NCBI GenBank assembly: GCA_964204605.1
Contig: OZ123195.1
Location: forward strand, 744,001 to 808,000
Reading direction: 5' to 3'
Length of the DNA: 64,000 nucleotides
Source of the DNA: UBA961 sp014191195
GTDB taxonomy: Bacteria; Bacteroidota; Ignavibacteria; Kapaibacteriales; UBA961
Notes under the pieces: model-generated
What the model was told of the DNA's origin: nothing
The model's database searches: none
Seen by the model: only the letters and a program-made list of their open reading frames with translations
Program-made: the position numbers and the translations under genes
Part shown: in pieces, positions 8,638 through 18,165 of the stretch
Position numbering within the stretch: position 1 is the first letter of the stretch
How the letters are laid out: each line of letters starts with the position of its first letter

Positions 8638-9354
8638 ATGAGACAAATTATACTTTCATTATTGTATGTATTTTGCTTTTTTTCATGTAAAAATACATTG
8701 CTTTCACAAAGTTCATTTGGTTTGCAAGTTGGTCTTGCTACACCATCAGAAAAATTGAATCAAATTTATAATGAAGATTTATTAAAAGTACAAAATGCAT
8801 TGGGAGTTTTATTAAGAGAGGGCCCTAATACAGGATATATTGTAAATGCAAAGTTACGTTTTGAATTAGACGAAAAAGTATGGTTTAATGGTGGGGCTGG
8901 TATAGCAAGATTTCCTCAGAGTATTATACCAATTGTTAATCAAATTGATAATAAAGACACATTAGCGATAATGACATCAATTCAAAATATTATTCCATTA
9001 AGTGCAGGATTACATTATCAATTTAACCGTGGCTTGGTATCATTATATTTTATGGGTGATATGACGTATAATTATATGATGAATTCTGTTGATGTAAAGT
9101 ATAATAAACAAACTTTTCCATTGCCTCCAAAAAATGAAACGATCTCTAGGATAGGAATTGGATTTGGTGCTGGATTAGATTTCCATATACCGATATTTAC
9201 AGGTAATTTAGAAGCAAAATATAATATTGTCAATTTTATAGGTAGAGATCCAATAGAAGCTGAGAAATCTTACTTTACTTTAACTTTGGGAATTTATTTT
9301 GGTGAAACACAATCTGCAATAAGACCAAAGGCTAGCCCTTCGACCGAACAATAA
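8638..9354 (+). CDS. Outer-membrane beta-barrel family protein, function unknown
   Basis: The 238 aa product has an N-terminal signal peptide (MRQIILSLLYVFCFFSC... ending near LLSQ). It then shows alternating hydrophobic and polar strands with a glycine- and aromatic-rich C-terminal half (GIGFGAGLDFHIPI, FTLTLGIYFGE), as in small Bacteroidota outer-membrane barrels. The ATG at 8638 is preferred to an in-frame TTG upstream because the signal peptide starts there. CFFSC could act as a weak lipobox, so a lipoprotein is not excluded. The 3' end overlaps the convergent ABC permease gene by 23 bases. No specific family can be named. Confidence 0.65.
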   Translation: MRQIILSLLYVFCFFSCKNTLLSQSSFGLQVGLATPSEKLNQIYNEDLLKVQNALGVLLREGPNTGYIVNAKLRFELDEKVWFNGGAGIARFPQSIIPIVNQIDNKDTLAIMTSIQNIIPLSAGLHYQFNRGLVSLYFMGDMTYNYMMNSVDVKYNKQTFPLPPKNETISRIGIGFGAGLDFHIPIFTGNLEAKYNIVNFIGRDPIEAEKSYFTLTLGIYFGETQSAIRPKASPSTEQ

Positions 9355-10579
9355 TCCATATTTCTTTAAAAGTAAGCCTTTTACCATATGTTAAGATACC
9401 AATAGAAAATATTTTAGCAGATATCATAACATTGATACCAATAGATAGGATTAATGTTATTGTACTTATGATAATCTCGATAATATTTGGGAATTGAATT
9501 GCAATTCTGGCGCTCATGATAGAGGGAGTAAGGAAAGGAATATAACTACAAACTATAGCTACTGTTCCTGAAGGATTATCCATTATCACCATCATAAATA
9601 AAAATGGTATAATGGTGAACATCATTATAAAGCCTGTTATATTTTGCGCTTCTTGTTCTGTAGTTGCAGTGGAACCAATTCCTATTAAAATTGAGGCATA
9701 ATAAAAATAACCAAGTATTGCATACATGAATATAAAAGGGATATGTGCAAATATATCACTCTGAAACCCAGAGATCACTGAGGCAATAAGTACAAATACT
9801 AACCAAGTAATGCCTTGTAAAAGCCCTAAACAACCCAGCCCAATCAATTTGCCATACATAAGTTCAATTGAGCTTACAGAAGATAGAAGTATCTCGATTA
9901 TTCTATTGCTTTTTTCATCTAATAAACTTCTCACTAATAATTGACCAGAAAAAGTAACCATCATTATAATGATAAGTAGAGAACCATACATACCTATAAA
10001 TTCAGTCAGAGTATCACCTTTAGAAATATCTCCATTTGTTTTTATCTTAGTTGTATGTACTTTTACTTTAGAAGATATATCTTGAAATGTTGATTTACTT
10101 ATTTTGTGTAATGATAACAATGTATCTGTAATTACTTTTTCAATAGATTTCTCTAAAACCTCAAAATCACTAATATTACTGATATTCAGGCTATAATAAT
10201 CGTATTCTCTTTTTTGAAGTAAAGAAGAGGGTAAAATAATAAAAGCATCGTATCTATCTTGAATAATAAGATCTGTATATGATTTGATATTGATAGATGT
10301 ATTTGGTGAAATGTGTTCAAGAGTAGTTTTAATTGTATGCTTTTCTGTTTCTTTATTAAAGTCCAATAACGTTGAAAGTGCATTTCCTGCAAAATGTGTT
10401 TGATCTACTATTAATACTTTTTTAGTTTCTTTAGTTATAGTATTCATCAATATCATAGGAAGGATATTGAACAAAGACATAATAATTGGGGTGAGAACTA
10501 ATGAAAAAATAAAAGCCTTTGTTTTAGCTTTTTGTACAAACTCCCACTTTGCTATCTGAAATATGTGGTTAATATTCAT
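9332..10579 (-). CDS. ABC-2 type exporter permease, NatB-like
   Basis: A 415 aa integral membrane subunit. The N-terminus (AKWEFVQKAKTKAFIFSL) leads into a first membrane segment at about 20-45. A large extracytoplasmic domain spans roughly 50-195, and about six membrane segments fill 200-400. Motifs such as LVRSLLDEKSNRIIEILLSSVS are typical of the NatB/CcmB-like ABC-2 family, which includes sodium exporters and other effluxers. The ATPase gene lies four bases upstream, so the two form one exporter operon. The substrate is unknown. NatAB-type sodium or drug export is the nearest family label, and gliding-type ABC proteins are an alternative in this phylum. Confidence 0.82.
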   Translation of the reverse strand: MNINHIFQIAKWEFVQKAKTKAFIFSLVLTPIIMSLFNILPMILMNTITKETKKVLIVDQTHFAGNALSTLLDFNKETEKHTIKTTLEHISPNTSINIKSYTDLIIQDRYDAFIILPSSLLQKREYDYYSLNISNISDFEVLEKSIEKVITDTLLSLHKISKSTFQDISSKVKVHTTKIKTNGDISKGDTLTEFIGMYGSLLIIIMMVTFSGQLLVRSLLDEKSNRIIEILLSSVSSIELMYGKLIGLGCLGLLQGITWLVFVLIASVISGFQSDIFAHIPFIFMYAILGYFYYASILIGIGSTATTEQEAQNITGFIMMFTIIPFLFMMVIMDNPSGTVAIVCSYIPFLTPSIMSARIAIQFPNIIEIIISTITLILSIGINVMISAKIFSIGILTYGKRLTFKEIWIIVRSKG

Positions 10580-10582
10580 TAT

Positions 10583-11500
10583 CTAGTTAATATGCTTTGA
10601 AGAAATAATATCTGTATAAATTGATAATAAGCTTGGAACAAACTTTTCAATCGAAACAATACTTTGATAGTGAGATAGCTTTTGAAGTAATTCTGTAAAC
10701 TTGTTTGTATCTGTGATTGAAACTCTTACTTTATTGGTTGAAGTATGATGTATTTCACATGCTCTATCAAGTATAAAATCTTGCAATTCAATATTATCAT
10801 CAAAAACTATATTATAAGAATCACTATGATACTGATGTTTTATTTCTTCAATTGTTCCATTTAGAGCTACTTTACCTTGATGAATCATCACAATAGAGTC
10901 GCAGATTTCTTCAGCTGTTTGCAATTGATGAGTACAAAATATTATAGCCAACCCTGTTTTTTTTAATTCGATCAGAATGTCTTTAAAAAGAACTTGATTC
11001 AATGGATCTAAACCTGAGAAAGGCTCATCAACAATTAATATCTTAGGATTATGTACTATTGATGCAATAAATTGAATCTTCTGTTGATTACCTTTTGATA
11101 ATTCTGCAATCTCTCTGTTTTTATATTCTTTTATGTCAAAACGTTCTAACCAATATGTGATTTGTCTTTTAATAATAGATTTATCTTTTAATTTCAAGCT
11201 TCCAAGATAAAAGAGATTTTCCCATACAGTACTTTTTTTATATAAACCACGTTCTTCTGGTAAATAACCAAATATTGTTTTATCAATATGTTCAATTCCA
11301 TCTATTGAAATAGAACCTGAATCTGGCAATAAAATGCCTAGAATCATACGTATGGTTGTTGTTTTACCGGCACCATTTTGGCCAACAATACCACAAATAG
11401 ATCCGAACTCAACATCAAATGATATATTCTCTGCAGCTACAACTGACTTCTGGAATAATGAGGTATTAAAGGTTTTACACAGTTTTTGAACACGAAGCAT
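10583..11500 (-). CDS. ABC exporter ATP-binding protein, NatA-like
   Basis: The ATPase partner of the permease just downstream, 305 aa. Walker A GQNGAGKT is at about 40-47, the ABC signature reads LSKGNQQKI, Walker B ILIVDEPFSGLD, and the switch histidine is in FCTHQL. The C-terminal about 80 residues form the small accessory domain (DUF4162-like) seen in NatA and multidrug-type ATPases. No clear TAnnTTTG box is visible upstream, where the 126-base divergent region toward the LytR_C-domain gene holds only plus-strand candidates. Confidence 0.88.
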   Translation of the reverse strand: MLRVQKLCKTFNTSLFQKSVVAAENISFDVEFGSICGIVGQNGAGKTTTIRMILGILLPDSGSISIDGIEHIDKTIFGYLPEERGLYKKSTVWENLFYLGSLKLKDKSIIKRQITYWLERFDIKEYKNREIAELSKGNQQKIQFIASIVHNPKILIVDEPFSGLDPLNQVLFKDILIELKKTGLAIIFCTHQLQTAEEICDSIVMIHQGKVALNGTIEEIKHQYHSDSYNIVFDDNIELQDFILDRACEIHHTSTNKVRVSITDTNKFTELLQKLSHYQSIVSIEKFVPSLLSIYTDIISSKHIN

Positions 11501-11524
11501 ATATTTATTTTAAAATCTGATATA

Positions 11525-11593
11525 TATTTTGCCTACATCTCGAGTAACAAGAAATCTAATTGTTTTTCGAAATAGATTGTTTAGTTAATTTTG
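11525..11593 (+). promoter_or_regulatory. Two candidate promoter boxes in the divergent region before the LytR_C gene
   Basis: TATTTTG at 11525-11531 runs into CCTACAT. The 12-mer TTTTGCCTACAT here is identical to the one at the nuoD promoter. A second exact TAnnTTTG box, TAATTTTG, sits at 11586-11593, 34 bases before the GTG start, with only a poor -33 match. One or both may drive the plus-strand gene. Confidence 0.35.
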
Positions 11594-11626
11594 TTTGGAA
11601 TCAAAAATGAAAAATAATGAGTATTA

Positions 11627-12106
11627 GTGAATAATCTCTATCAAATATTACAAATGGTTACAACTATGTTATCTAAATGGTATAAGTTGTTGATAATTAT
11701 AGTATTGTCCTGTGTCGTTTTTGTTTTGATATATATCTTAATTAATCGGCTTTTTATAAATCCACCTGTAGATTCACTGTTACCTCATAATCAAAGAAGA
11801 ACTGTATCAGAACAATATATTCAACTCAATATATTAAACGGAACGAATAATAAGGGAATTGCTAGGCAAGCAATGAATTATTTAAGAGATAGGGGATTTG
11901 ATGTTGTTGAAATTAATAATTACGAATCAATCGTAAAGAAATCATTTATTCTCGATTTAGTTAATGATTCTTTATCAGCACATAATGTTGCTTTTGCGGT
12001 AGGAATTGGTGACTCAATGATTCTTAAACGTATTGATTCTAGTTTATATCTAAGAGTGAGTCTTATTATTGGACAAGATTATCTTCAATTAAAACCTTTC
12101 CGTTAA
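11627..12106 (+). CDS. Membrane-anchored protein with LytR C-terminal-type domain
   Basis: The 159 aa protein has a short cytoplasmic N-terminus, one membrane helix (about 21-42) and an extracytoplasmic domain of about 95 residues. That domain begins YIQLNILNGTNNKGIARQAM and continues with LRDRGFDVVE, the pattern of the LytR_C (LytR/cell envelope-related C-terminal) domain. In larger proteins this domain follows a LytR-CpsA-Psr catalytic domain; here it stands alone, as is common in FCB genomes, and its job is unknown. GTG is taken as start because of the promoter box spacing. ATG at 11654 or 11666 would also keep the helix. The EVE-domain gene follows after seven bases. Confidence 0.65.
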   Translation: MNNLYQILQMVTTMLSKWYKLLIIIVLSCVVFVLIYILINRLFINPPVDSLLPHNQRRTVSEQYIQLNILNGTNNKGIARQAMNYLRDRGFDVVEINNYESIVKKSFILDLVNDSLSAHNVAFAVGIGDSMILKRIDSSLYLRVSLIIGQDYLQLKPFR

Positions 12107-12113
12107 ATCTACT

Positions 12114-12527
12114 ATGAACTATTTTTTAGTTAAATCAGAGCCTTTTAAATATTCGTGGACTTTATTCACAAAAGATAAAACTACATTTTGGGATGGAGTT
12201 CGTAATTATCAAGCAAGAAATACGCTAAGAGACATGAAGATAGGTGATAAAGTTCTTTTTTATCATTCTAATGAAGGATTAGAAATAGTAGGTATTGCAA
12301 CTGTACACAAAGAAAGTTATCAAGACCCAACAACTGAAGATAACAGATGGGTAGTTGTGGATTTAGCCATAGATAAGAAACTTGAAACCCCAGTATCACT
12401 TCACATGATCAAGCAAGACAGCATTCTTCAAGATATGGCTTTAGTGAAACAATCAAGATTAAGTGTTATGCCTGTAACAGTTGATCAATTTCATAGAGTA
12501 TTATTATTATCAAACACTGAATATTAA
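12114..12527 (+). CDS. EVE domain-containing protein
   Basis: The 137 aa product spans a single EVE domain, a PUA-like fold related to YTH that binds modified bases in nucleic acids. Seen here are the N-terminal NYFLVKSEP, the central WDGVRNYQARNTLRDMKIGDKVLFYHSN and the VVDLAIDKKLETPVSL segment, all hallmarks of the thymocyte nuclear protein 1 / bacterial EVE group. Bacterial EVE proteins occur in defence loci but also as stand-alone housekeeping genes. Nothing nearby suggests defence here. The stop overlaps the convergent recX end by four bases. Confidence 0.88.
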   Translation: MNYFLVKSEPFKYSWTLFTKDKTTFWDGVRNYQARNTLRDMKIGDKVLFYHSNEGLEIVGIATVHKESYQDPTTEDNRWVVVDLAIDKKLETPVSLHMIKQDSILQDMALVKQSRLSVMPVTVDQFHRVLLLSNTEY

Positions 12528-13153
12528 GTTTCTATTAAAATATTTTGAATTGTTTGTTTAATAATTTCAAATGAGTATCCCTGAATTAAGAGATGTCTAT
12601 ATAAAGCTTCTTTTTGCTTCTGTTTAGTTTTAAATGAAATAGATCTTAGTTTTTTTTGAGCAGATTTATAGGCATATACTTGTAAAGATTCAATTGGATA
12701 ATATAATTGAATTGATTCATGTATCATTGTGTCGTCAATACCCTTTAAAGCAAGTTCCCTACGAATCCTATCAATTCCATAATATCTTCTTTGAACTTTG
12801 GCTTTGATAAATTGTTCGCAAAAAACAGGATTTGATACATAACCAAATTCTTTTACGAATTGCAAGCCATCTTCTGCTATTTTAAGACTAAATCCTTTTT
12901 TTGTTAATGCATCAAGTACTTGTTTTTCTGACCTTAAAGAATACGTTGCATAATTAAGTGCAGCTTGTCTACAATCATATGTATTCTGCATTTGAGTAAT
13001 GTTTTGAATAGTATCATCATCAACTTCTTGACCTTTTTTTAAAGTAAATTTTGATACTAGATCTATAGAACATAAAATATATGAGCCATCATCGAAGTTT
13101 AAGAAACAACATGAACGTTTCTTAGCAGCTGATATAGATACTAGTGTTTTCAT
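12524..13153 (-). CDS. recX: Regulatory protein RecX
   Basis: RecX restrains RecA filament activity. The protein (209 aa) is made of helical three-helix repeats, with the family pattern ALNYATYSLRSEKQVLDALTKKG, FVKEFGYVSNPVFCEQFI and YYGIDRIRRELALKGID. An N-terminal extension of about 65 residues precedes the RecX domain, as in Bacteroidota members. The start codon ATG overlaps the stop of the upstream lipoprotein gene as TGATG, so translation is probably coupled to that gene. recA is not in the window. The association with a secreted lipoprotein rather than recA is unusual. Confidence 0.85.
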   Translation of the reverse strand: MKTLVSISAAKKRSCCFLNFDDGSYILCSIDLVSKFTLKKGQEVDDDTIQNITQMQNTYDCRQAALNYATYSLRSEKQVLDALTKKGFSLKIAEDGLQFVKEFGYVSNPVFCEQFIKAKVQRRYYGIDRIRRELALKGIDDTMIHESIQLYYPIESLQVYAYKSAQKKLRSISFKTKQKQKEALYRHLLIQGYSFEIIKQTIQNILIET

Positions 13154-15141
13154 CAAAACTCTTGTCTAATTATCACTTTTGTTATTAGGCCATTTGGTAA
13201 AACAATAAAGCTATAATTTTTTCCGGTTGATATAGAGATATTATTAGTGAGAGATAAAGGTAATTGGGTATTATTTGATAAAATACCAAATGATAATCTT
13301 CGATCCCTATCTACATAATGGTAAGAAGATGAAGTTCCAGGTAATACATTTGAGAAAATAGGGACTCCCGTTTTTGTTATTGGATCATAATCTAAGGAAT
13401 AGATTATTGAGGAATCTTTAAGTAAGTTTATCACCCTTAAGCCTGCTTTATCATAAAAAATACCTCCATTAGGATAATTATATGATACAGCAGAATAATT
13501 GTCAGAAACGCATATAAACAACGATGAATCTGCATATGTTGAATACTTCATCGGTATAGAACCATTGAATGAAAATTCTACATTTTTATATGTTTTTACT
13601 ACTGTTCCTAAAACTCCATCAACAAATAATGGCGCATTTACAAGAACATTATCTAATGAACATATAAATGACTTTTCTGAGTTTGCAGCATGAACAATTT
13701 GAGTAAATGTTCCTTGATCCATTGTAAATTTTTGTAATGAAGATTCTTCTATACAAGTAACCCTTTGTTTTTCGATAACAATGATATAAGACATACCACT
13801 TTGTACAGTTGAAATCCATTGATCAATGCGTTTTTGAGGTAAAGTAGAACTTAATATAGTAATAGGTAAAATGCCAGATGGAATAATTAATGATTGAGAT
13901 ATATCGCCCGCTTTTAGTGATTGCACTAATAGCGAACCACTTTGAAATTGTCCATTATCTGATGTTCTAGCACCAATACCAATAGAAATCCCATTCAATG
14001 AATAATCTGCATTTACAAATTTAATTGAACTTGTAGAAGCTGTTAATTGTGGCTTTTGTAAAGAAAATAGAAAGGTTTTACCAGCTTTATATCCCATTGA
14101 ATCTACTATAATGGCAGCATAAGATGAAGAAGGAGCAAAATTGATAAATGATGTACTTAATAGTTGAGTAAAACCAGTTTGGTTAATCAGAATACGATCT
14201 TCTAATGAAGACAAACAGACTGATATTTTTTTACTGATGATAGAAAGTGGATCGACTGAATTTAAGATATCAGATTGTTGACCAGAAATTTCTCTTTTTA
14301 TATCAGTTTGAATCGAGCTTAAATTAATGATTGATAATTCAGACTCAAGCATCGATGTTAATTGTATCTCTTTAATTGCCGAAGAATTTAAATCAAGTTC
14401 ATTGAGCACAAAAACTCTTATTGATTTGTCTTTATTGCTTTTTGATAATATTAAAGTGTATATACTATCTTTGGAAAAACCGATTGTATTATTTGCATAT
14501 ATTCCAATGATTTCATTTGTTCTTTTATTTTTTAACGTAATAGTATAAAAACCTGATGAGATTAACACATCATTAGAAATACTTGTATTAGAGAGTCCAT
14601 TACCAATTGGAATACCATTTTGACAACCCAAAGTAATATCTATAATGAAAGATGAATCAGCAATCATATTGATTACTTTAAGAGAAACATTCCCTTTTAA
14701 AGAATTACTTTTAAATACACTACTTTGTATGAGAATTGATGAATCTTTATTTGTAGAACTTTGACCAGAAATATATGTTTGAATGGTGCTTCGATAAAAA
14801 GATTTTTTTAATGCTCCTTGCACTTTTGTAGAATACTGTTCTTTTCCATTAGATAAAAGACTATAATGTACGCTATCTAAAGGTGAAACAAATGCTTCTG
14901 TACAAGCTCCAAACTCTGTCTGCGAAAAACCGAATGTACCGTCCATAGAGAAAAGTCTTGGAAAGCCATCATTAGACATATTAATAAAACGAATACTTAC
15001 ACTACTGTCTCTACGTGTTGTATCATATAACAATGGATTTTCTTGGGCACAACCATAAAATATAGTAAGAATAATACTTACTAAAATGGTATTGTATACC
15101 AACATTTTAATAGATAATCCGTTACATTTAAATATCTTCAT
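13153..15141 (-). CDS. Large lipoprotein with repeated DUF4397-like segments, function unknown
   Basis: The 662 aa product has a hydrophobic N-terminal segment ending in lipobox FYGC, so it is likely an outer-membrane or periplasmic lipoprotein. The body holds at least four copies of a motif built on an RFIN/KVIN/KFVN/RVIN strand: SVSIRFINMS, VSLKVINMIADSS, SIKFVNADYS and GLRVINLLKDSS. Each is followed by a loop and a beta strand. This is how DUF4397-type extracellular repeats look, though the match is by eye. It is serine-rich and has no enzymatic motif. It is translationally coupled to recX downstream. A role in surface display or binding is a guess. Confidence 0.6.
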   Translation of the reverse strand: MKIFKCNGLSIKMLVYNTILVSIILTIFYGCAQENPLLYDTTRRDSSVSIRFINMSNDGFPRLFSMDGTFGFSQTEFGACTEAFVSPLDSVHYSLLSNGKEQYSTKVQGALKKSFYRSTIQTYISGQSSTNKDSSILIQSSVFKSNSLKGNVSLKVINMIADSSFIIDITLGCQNGIPIGNGLSNTSISNDVLISSGFYTITLKNKRTNEIIGIYANNTIGFSKDSIYTLILSKSNKDKSIRVFVLNELDLNSSAIKEIQLTSMLESELSIINLSSIQTDIKREISGQQSDILNSVDPLSIISKKISVCLSSLEDRILINQTGFTQLLSTSFINFAPSSSYAAIIVDSMGYKAGKTFLFSLQKPQLTASTSSIKFVNADYSLNGISIGIGARTSDNGQFQSGSLLVQSLKAGDISQSLIIPSGILPITILSSTLPQKRIDQWISTVQSGMSYIIVIEKQRVTCIEESSLQKFTMDQGTFTQIVHAANSEKSFICSLDNVLVNAPLFVDGVLGTVVKTYKNVEFSFNGSIPMKYSTYADSSLFICVSDNYSAVSYNYPNGGIFYDKAGLRVINLLKDSSIIYSLDYDPITKTGVPIFSNVLPGTSSSYHYVDRDRRLSFGILSNNTQLPLSLTNNISISTGKNYSFIVLPNGLITKVIIRQEF

Positions 15142-15199
15142 AGGAACAATCTTGTAGATTTTACTTTTATCATTTGAAAAAAACTAACTTATAGAATTT

Positions 15200-16282
15200 A
15201 TGGAAGAAAAATTACAATCAATTATCGAACGGTATGATTTAATAACTGCAGATTTAAATGACCCACTTATTATCAATGATACTGCTAAATTTAGAATAGC
15301 TTCTAGAGAATATAAAACATTAGAACCTATTGCAGAAGCTGCTCATAAATATATACAATTAATTAAGGATATAGATTCAAATGCACAATTAATTGAATCG
15401 ATCTCTAATGACCCAGATTTAAAAGAATTGGCATTTTTAGAAAAGTCAGATCTTCAAGAAAAACTAGTTTCTTTAGAGGATGAACTTAAAATATTGCTTA
15501 TTCCCAAAGACCCAAATGATACAAAAAATTGTGTTGTTGAAATAAGAGCCGGTACTGGGGGAGATGAAGCAGCAATTTTTGTTGGTGATGTATATAAAAT
15601 GTATCAGAAATTTACAGAACAAAATAATTTCACATCAGAAATCCATGATATTAGTGAAAGTGAAATGGGTGGATTTAAAGAAATTGTATTTACAATTGCA
15701 GGGGAAGATGTTTTTGGTACTATGAAATATGAAAGTGGTGTCCATAGAGTGCAAAGAATACCACTCACAGAAGCAAATGGAAGAGTTCATACCTCTGCAA
15801 TAACAGTTGCTGTTCTTCCTGAAGCAGAGGAAGTTGATATTCAGATTCATGAGTCTGAATTAGAAATCGGTTTTGCAAGAGCTGGAGGAAAAGGTGGACA
15901 GAATGTAAATAAAGTTGAAACAGCAGTAAGAATAGTTCATAAGCCTTCTGGGATTGTGGTTCAATGTAGAGAAGAAAGATCGCAATTGCAGAATAGAATG
16001 AAAGCGATGAAAATGCTAAGAAGTAAATTATATGAGTTAGAGTTTGAAAAACAATCTTCGGCTATTTCTGATAGTAGAAAATCCCAAGTGAAATCTGGTG
16101 ATCGTTCAGAAAAAATACGAACATATAATTATCCTCAAAATAGAGTAACCGATCATAGACTAGAAGGCGATATTAAAAACTATTCTTTACGAGAAATAAT
16201 GGATGGCGAACTAAAATCAATTATTGAACAATTACAAATTGCTGAAAGAGCAGAATTATTAAAAGAAGGTAATAGTATCTAA
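15200..16282 (+). CDS. prfA: Peptide chain release factor 1
   Basis: RF1 releases the finished peptide at UAA and UAG codons. At 360 aa it has the exact family length. The catalytic GGQ is at about 232-234 in RAGGKGGQNVNKVETA. The codon-recognition tripeptide is PLT (about 188-190), an RF1-type PxT rather than the RF2 SPF. The C-terminal segment YNYPQNRVTDHR is also RF1-specific. The GGQN context, where many RF1 have GGQH, does not change the assignment. The gene is divergent from the recX/lipoprotein pair and is followed after one base by an outer-membrane protein gene, so the two are probably co-transcribed. Confidence 0.95.
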   Translation: MEEKLQSIIERYDLITADLNDPLIINDTAKFRIASREYKTLEPIAEAAHKYIQLIKDIDSNAQLIESISNDPDLKELAFLEKSDLQEKLVSLEDELKILLIPKDPNDTKNCVVEIRAGTGGDEAAIFVGDVYKMYQKFTEQNNFTSEIHDISESEMGGFKEIVFTIAGEDVFGTMKYESGVHRVQRIPLTEANGRVHTSAITVAVLPEAEEVDIQIHESELEIGFARAGGKGGQNVNKVETAVRIVHKPSGIVVQCREERSQLQNRMKAMKMLRSKLYELEFEKQSSAISDSRKSQVKSGDRSEKIRTYNYPQNRVTDHRLEGDIKNYSLREIMDGELKSIIEQLQIAERAELLKEGNSI

Positions 16283-16283
16283 T

Positions 16284-18158
16284 ATGAGATTTAAGAACAC
16301 TACTCTTATGATTCTTTTATCAATGTGCTTTATCCACTGTTATTATTCCCTGTATTCTCAAGAAAATACGATGAATAAGACAATAAATTATGGCTTCTTT
16401 ATACGTCCCTCAGTTAATGTTCATTCTGGTAACTTTTCTACTTTACCGCCAGTTTCTTCTTGTTGTCCCACATATGACAAAGGGTATGGTGTCGGATTCA
16501 CCCTAGGAATTCAAGCTCAGTATGCAGTACATCCGCTTTGGTCAATTAAAAGTTCATTTGGCTATACATCTTTAGCAGGTACTTTTAGGATTAGAGAAAA
16601 TACTTCAATTATATATCCTAATCCTACAAAAGTAGAAATAGAACATGTTTTAAACGCCGATTTATCTGCGATTATCCTAGAGCCAATGCTTTTATATACA
16701 CCTTTAAAGAATATGTATATTGGTTTAGGATGTACAATTGGCACTATTATCTCCAAGAATTATACTCAAGAAGAACAGCTTATTAGTCCATCATGGGGTA
16801 CTTTTGAGAACAATAAAAGAACAAGAAATAAAACCTCTGGTTCAATTCCAGGCATTAATCCTCGATATTTTGCCTTGTCTACCCTTCTTTCTTATGCTAT
16901 TCCTATTTCCAATAAAAATTCTTTATATCTTATTCCACACATTCAGTGGTGGCAGGCATTAAGAAATGTAACATATACAGTTGATTGGAAAATCAATGTA
17001 TTATCTGCTGGTATTGGATTGATGTACATGCCCTTTGAGAATAACTCTGAAAGTAAAAGAAATAACTTCACAGTATTTTCTGATCCTTTGCCTTTACCTA
17101 AAATTGAAACAGATGTAATTATTCAAAAGGAATTGTCTTTTTCCCCTATAAAGATTACCGAAAAAAGAATAGTAAAAAGTGAACCTCTTTTGCCATATCT
17201 TTTTATTCATGGTTCTCATTACATATCATCGTATAGCCAGGTATTTAACAATCATCCTTATGTTCATGTTATAGATACGATTGGGAAAAGAATGTCAAAT
17301 AATTCCGAGATTCTTTTTCTTAATGTTTTAGAAATGAGAACAATAGTACCAAAACAAATTCTACAATACTGTACTAATATCATTAATTATCTAGCAGATT
17401 CTTATAACATATCAAAGGACAGAATTAAGATAATTAAGAAGAAAAGATTTAATGAAATATCAAATATAGAATATGAAGAGGGAAGACAGGAGAATAATAG
17501 AATTGAATTATCTTGTTCAGATCCATCCATTTTACAACCTTTTACGAATACTATTTCAATTAATGATACATTACATGGACATTATGATTTCATGTTGGAA
17601 CCACAATATTCTATGAATCAAAATGTTACAATAGAAGTTTTATCATTAAAAGGTGATATTCTATCCTATAGTGAATGTTCTTCTAAAGATAGGTGTACAA
17701 TACAATTAACACCTAATTATCCTGATACTATTATTATTCGTTCTCGATGTATTGATTCAAGTTTTAACCATATAATTCAAGATAAAAAGCTGTATATATA
17801 TGATTATCGAAATAATATATCTAATAATAAACAATTAAGTAATGAAATATACATATCACATTTTGAATATGGTTCTTCATCATTATCAGAATTACAAAAA
17901 GAAGAACTATTTGCTCTAAAATCTGATCTTTCAGAAAAAGATTCTTTGATTTTGGAAGGTTTTACAGATGAACTTGGTAGTTATGATATCAATAAAACAT
18001 TAGCTTATCAAAGGGCATTGGAAGTTTCTTTTCTTTTAAACAGAAAGAATGTGCTGATTGAACAATCTAAAAACAAACAACTATTGTATGGTATATCAAC
18101 TCCAGAAGAAAGAATGTACAATAGAACTGTTAAGATTACCATATTGAGACGAAGATAG
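16284..18158 (+). CDS. OmpA-family outer-membrane protein with two OmpA-like modules
   Basis: The 624 aa protein has a signal peptide ending near YSLYSQ and an N-terminal beta-barrel-like region of about 250 residues. The periplasmic part contains two peptidoglycan-binding-type modules. The first (about 310-415) is degenerate but ends in the family signature EGRQENNRIEL. The second, at about 515-624, shows HFEYGSSSLSE, LEGFTDELGSYDINKTLAYQRAL and RTVKI. Between them lies an Ig-like stretch. This architecture fits proteins that tie the outer membrane to the cell wall. It begins one base after the prfA stop, suggesting shared transcription. Confidence 0.75.
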   Translation: MRFKNTTLMILLSMCFIHCYYSLYSQENTMNKTINYGFFIRPSVNVHSGNFSTLPPVSSCCPTYDKGYGVGFTLGIQAQYAVHPLWSIKSSFGYTSLAGTFRIRENTSIIYPNPTKVEIEHVLNADLSAIILEPMLLYTPLKNMYIGLGCTIGTIISKNYTQEEQLISPSWGTFENNKRTRNKTSGSIPGINPRYFALSTLLSYAIPISNKNSLYLIPHIQWWQALRNVTYTVDWKINVLSAGIGLMYMPFENNSESKRNNFTVFSDPLPLPKIETDVIIQKELSFSPIKITEKRIVKSEPLLPYLFIHGSHYISSYSQVFNNHPYVHVIDTIGKRMSNNSEILFLNVLEMRTIVPKQILQYCTNIINYLADSYNISKDRIKIIKKKRFNEISNIEYEEGRQENNRIELSCSDPSILQPFTNTISINDTLHGHYDFMLEPQYSMNQNVTIEVLSLKGDILSYSECSSKDRCTIQLTPNYPDTIIIRSRCIDSSFNHIIQDKKLYIYDYRNNISNNKQLSNEIYISHFEYGSSSLSELQKEELFALKSDLSEKDSLILEGFTDELGSYDINKTLAYQRALEVSFLLNRKNVLIEQSKNKQLLYGISTPEERMYNRTVKITILRRR

Positions 18159-18165
18159 ATACAAT

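Noticed and set aside
12114..12527. EVE-domain gene as part of a defence island
   Set aside because: EVE proteins can occur in restriction loci, but the neighbours are a LytR_C protein, recX and a lipoprotein, with no nuclease, methylase or toxin gene near.
15200..16282. Release factor with GGQN, possibly RF2 rather than RF1
   Set aside because: The PxT-type tripeptide PLT and the NRVTDHR C-terminal motif are RF1 features, and the usual RF2 SPF motif is absent.
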